From: Corallium rubrum
Taxonomy: Eukaryota; Cnidaria; Anthozoa; Scleralcyonacea; Coralliidae
DNA: 64,000 bases
Direction: 5' to 3'
NCBI GenBank assembly: GCA_964035015.1
Contig: OZ036003.1
Location: 7,263,754-7,327,753, forward strand
In this document: piece after piece, positions 63,196 through 64,000 of the stretch
Numbering within the stretch: position 1 is the first letter of the stretch
Layout: each line of letters opens with the position of its first letter
Made by a program: the position numbers and the translations under genes
Notes under the pieces: model-generated
Told to the model about the DNA's origin: nothing
The model's database searches: none
Seen by the model: the letters and a program-made list of their open reading frames with translations, nothing else

Positions 63196-63658
63196 CATAG
63201 GCCGTAGAGTTTTGTTTTTGTCCAGGGGGGCTGAAATGCTGAACAGGGCCTTTTTAAAAATTTTCCCGTGGGGGGTGTTTACAAAAAGGGACTCTTCTAG
63301 GGGGTCCGGGGGCATGCCCCCCAGAAATTTTTGAAATTTAGAGTCTTGGAAATGCCATTTCCTGCATTCTGAAATGTTATAAAAACTAGTTAAAATACAA
63401 CACATTTCAACAATTTTTCGATGTTGTGTGGGTTGACTTATCACTGTATATGCATGGGTGCTTTTGGTTGACAGGAATGAGGCTGTAACAGTTACTTTAG
63501 CCTAACGAGTAACCTATAATTTGTGAATGGTGATTGGTGAGCAAGTTGCTGCAAAATTTCGGGAGGTGGGGGGGGGGTGGGGGGGGGGGGGGTCAGCCCC
63601 TCATTAAGATTTCTCGGGGGAGCTAAAGCCCCTCAGCCCCCCATACTCTACGCCTATG
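63196..63658. mobile_element. hAT-like MITE, copy 2, 8-bp TSD
   Basis: CATAGGCCGTAGAG ... CTCTACGCCTATG, flanked by ATTTTCGC / ATTTTCAC (63188-63195, 63659-63666; one mismatch). A long G run is at about 63569-63592. Direct-orientation relative of 41855-42328. Confidence 0.85.
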
Positions 63659-63869
63659 ATTTTCACGTGATGGCTATGCGACAAAATCCTTTTAGAACTC
63701 TAAAGCTTTTGGATGTCAAAAAACATACTTTAAGTATTCAATCAGTACCACGTAAATGATCCGTCGTTTCTGTTAGATAATAGATACCAAATTTTAGATT
63801 GCCATCGCCGTCCTAATCACGTAGGCGAAATATCTATTATTACAAATACGATAAAATTAAACTTCTAAT

Positions 63870-63985
63870 CCTAACCCTTTATCGCCCAGTAACCACTCCA
63901 TTGACGAGTAAAATCGCGATCATCTGGCGTTTATAGCCAGAGTAAAATACTACAGACATCGTTGGGCGATAAAGGATTAAACCGG
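63870..63985. repeat. TIR repeat with hairpin core
   Basis: AACCCTTTATCGCCCAGTAA at the left and GGGCGATAAAGGATTAAA at the right. The core GACGAGTAAAATCG then TCTGGCGTTTATAGCCAGA matches the hairpin of 25115 and 41600. Confidence 0.6.
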
Positions 63986-64000
63986 CCTCGTTCGATTAGG

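Overview
This is a stretch of animal nuclear DNA. It contains three multi-exon, plus-strand, protein-coding genes with GT-AG introns, buried in very dense repetitive DNA. The mix of repeats (a Penelope-like element, a Polinton/adintovirus-like element, tRNA- and 5S-rRNA-derived SINEs, hundreds of bases of foldback elements and hAT/Tc1/piggyBac-like MITEs), together with a BAHD1 orthologue and moderate-to-low GC, suggests an invertebrate metazoan. A cnidarian such as an anthozoan is my best guess, but it is an inference; no species-diagnostic gene is present. There is no bacterial or operon-like organisation.

Layout: 1-1560 is a rearranged Penelope-like retroelement. 1928-9950 is a complete NAA20 gene (catalytic subunit of the NatB N-terminal acetyltransferase) in six exons; its introns are packed with MITEs, foldbacks, a 60-bp minisatellite and a twin pair of TTAA elements. 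10000-19450 has no recognised gene and holds two large polypyrimidine/(ATC)n tracts plus an inverted duplication whose right copy preserves the empty site of a 1.7-kb insertion in the left copy. 21371-29969 is a six-exon gene for an unusual actin-family protein: a predicted N-terminal membrane anchor, about 730 residues of acidic disordered sequence, then a complete actin fold with two key nucleotide-binding aspartates replaced. Two of its introns carry large satellites. 30000-39400 is intergenic repeats and microsatellites. About 39427-50779 is a BAHD1 orthologue (heterochromatin-associated BAH-domain protein); its first exon is tentative. 49185-49840 is a small TIR element carrying a THAP-domain ORF inside the last BAHD1 intron. 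51780-56630 is MITE/foldback/SINE territory.

The most striking object is at 57198-62083. It is a 4.9-kb element that is almost entirely one giant palindrome, flanked by an exact 6-bp target duplication (TATATA) and inserted into a tRNA-derived SINE unit. Each arm holds the same two genes in mirror image: a Polinton/adintovirus-type packaging ATPase and a small basic membrane protein. In the left arm both genes are open; in the right arm both are frameshifted. The centre is a GGGGTAACCCC-type minisatellite. It looks like a snap-back, defective-genome-like derivative of a Polinton that was still mobilised as a unit.

The three host genes are unrelated housekeeping/chromatin/cytoskeletal genes that happen to be neighbours on the same strand. 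A recurring feature of the window is inverted duplication at every scale, from 50-bp hairpins to the 4.9-kb palindrome.
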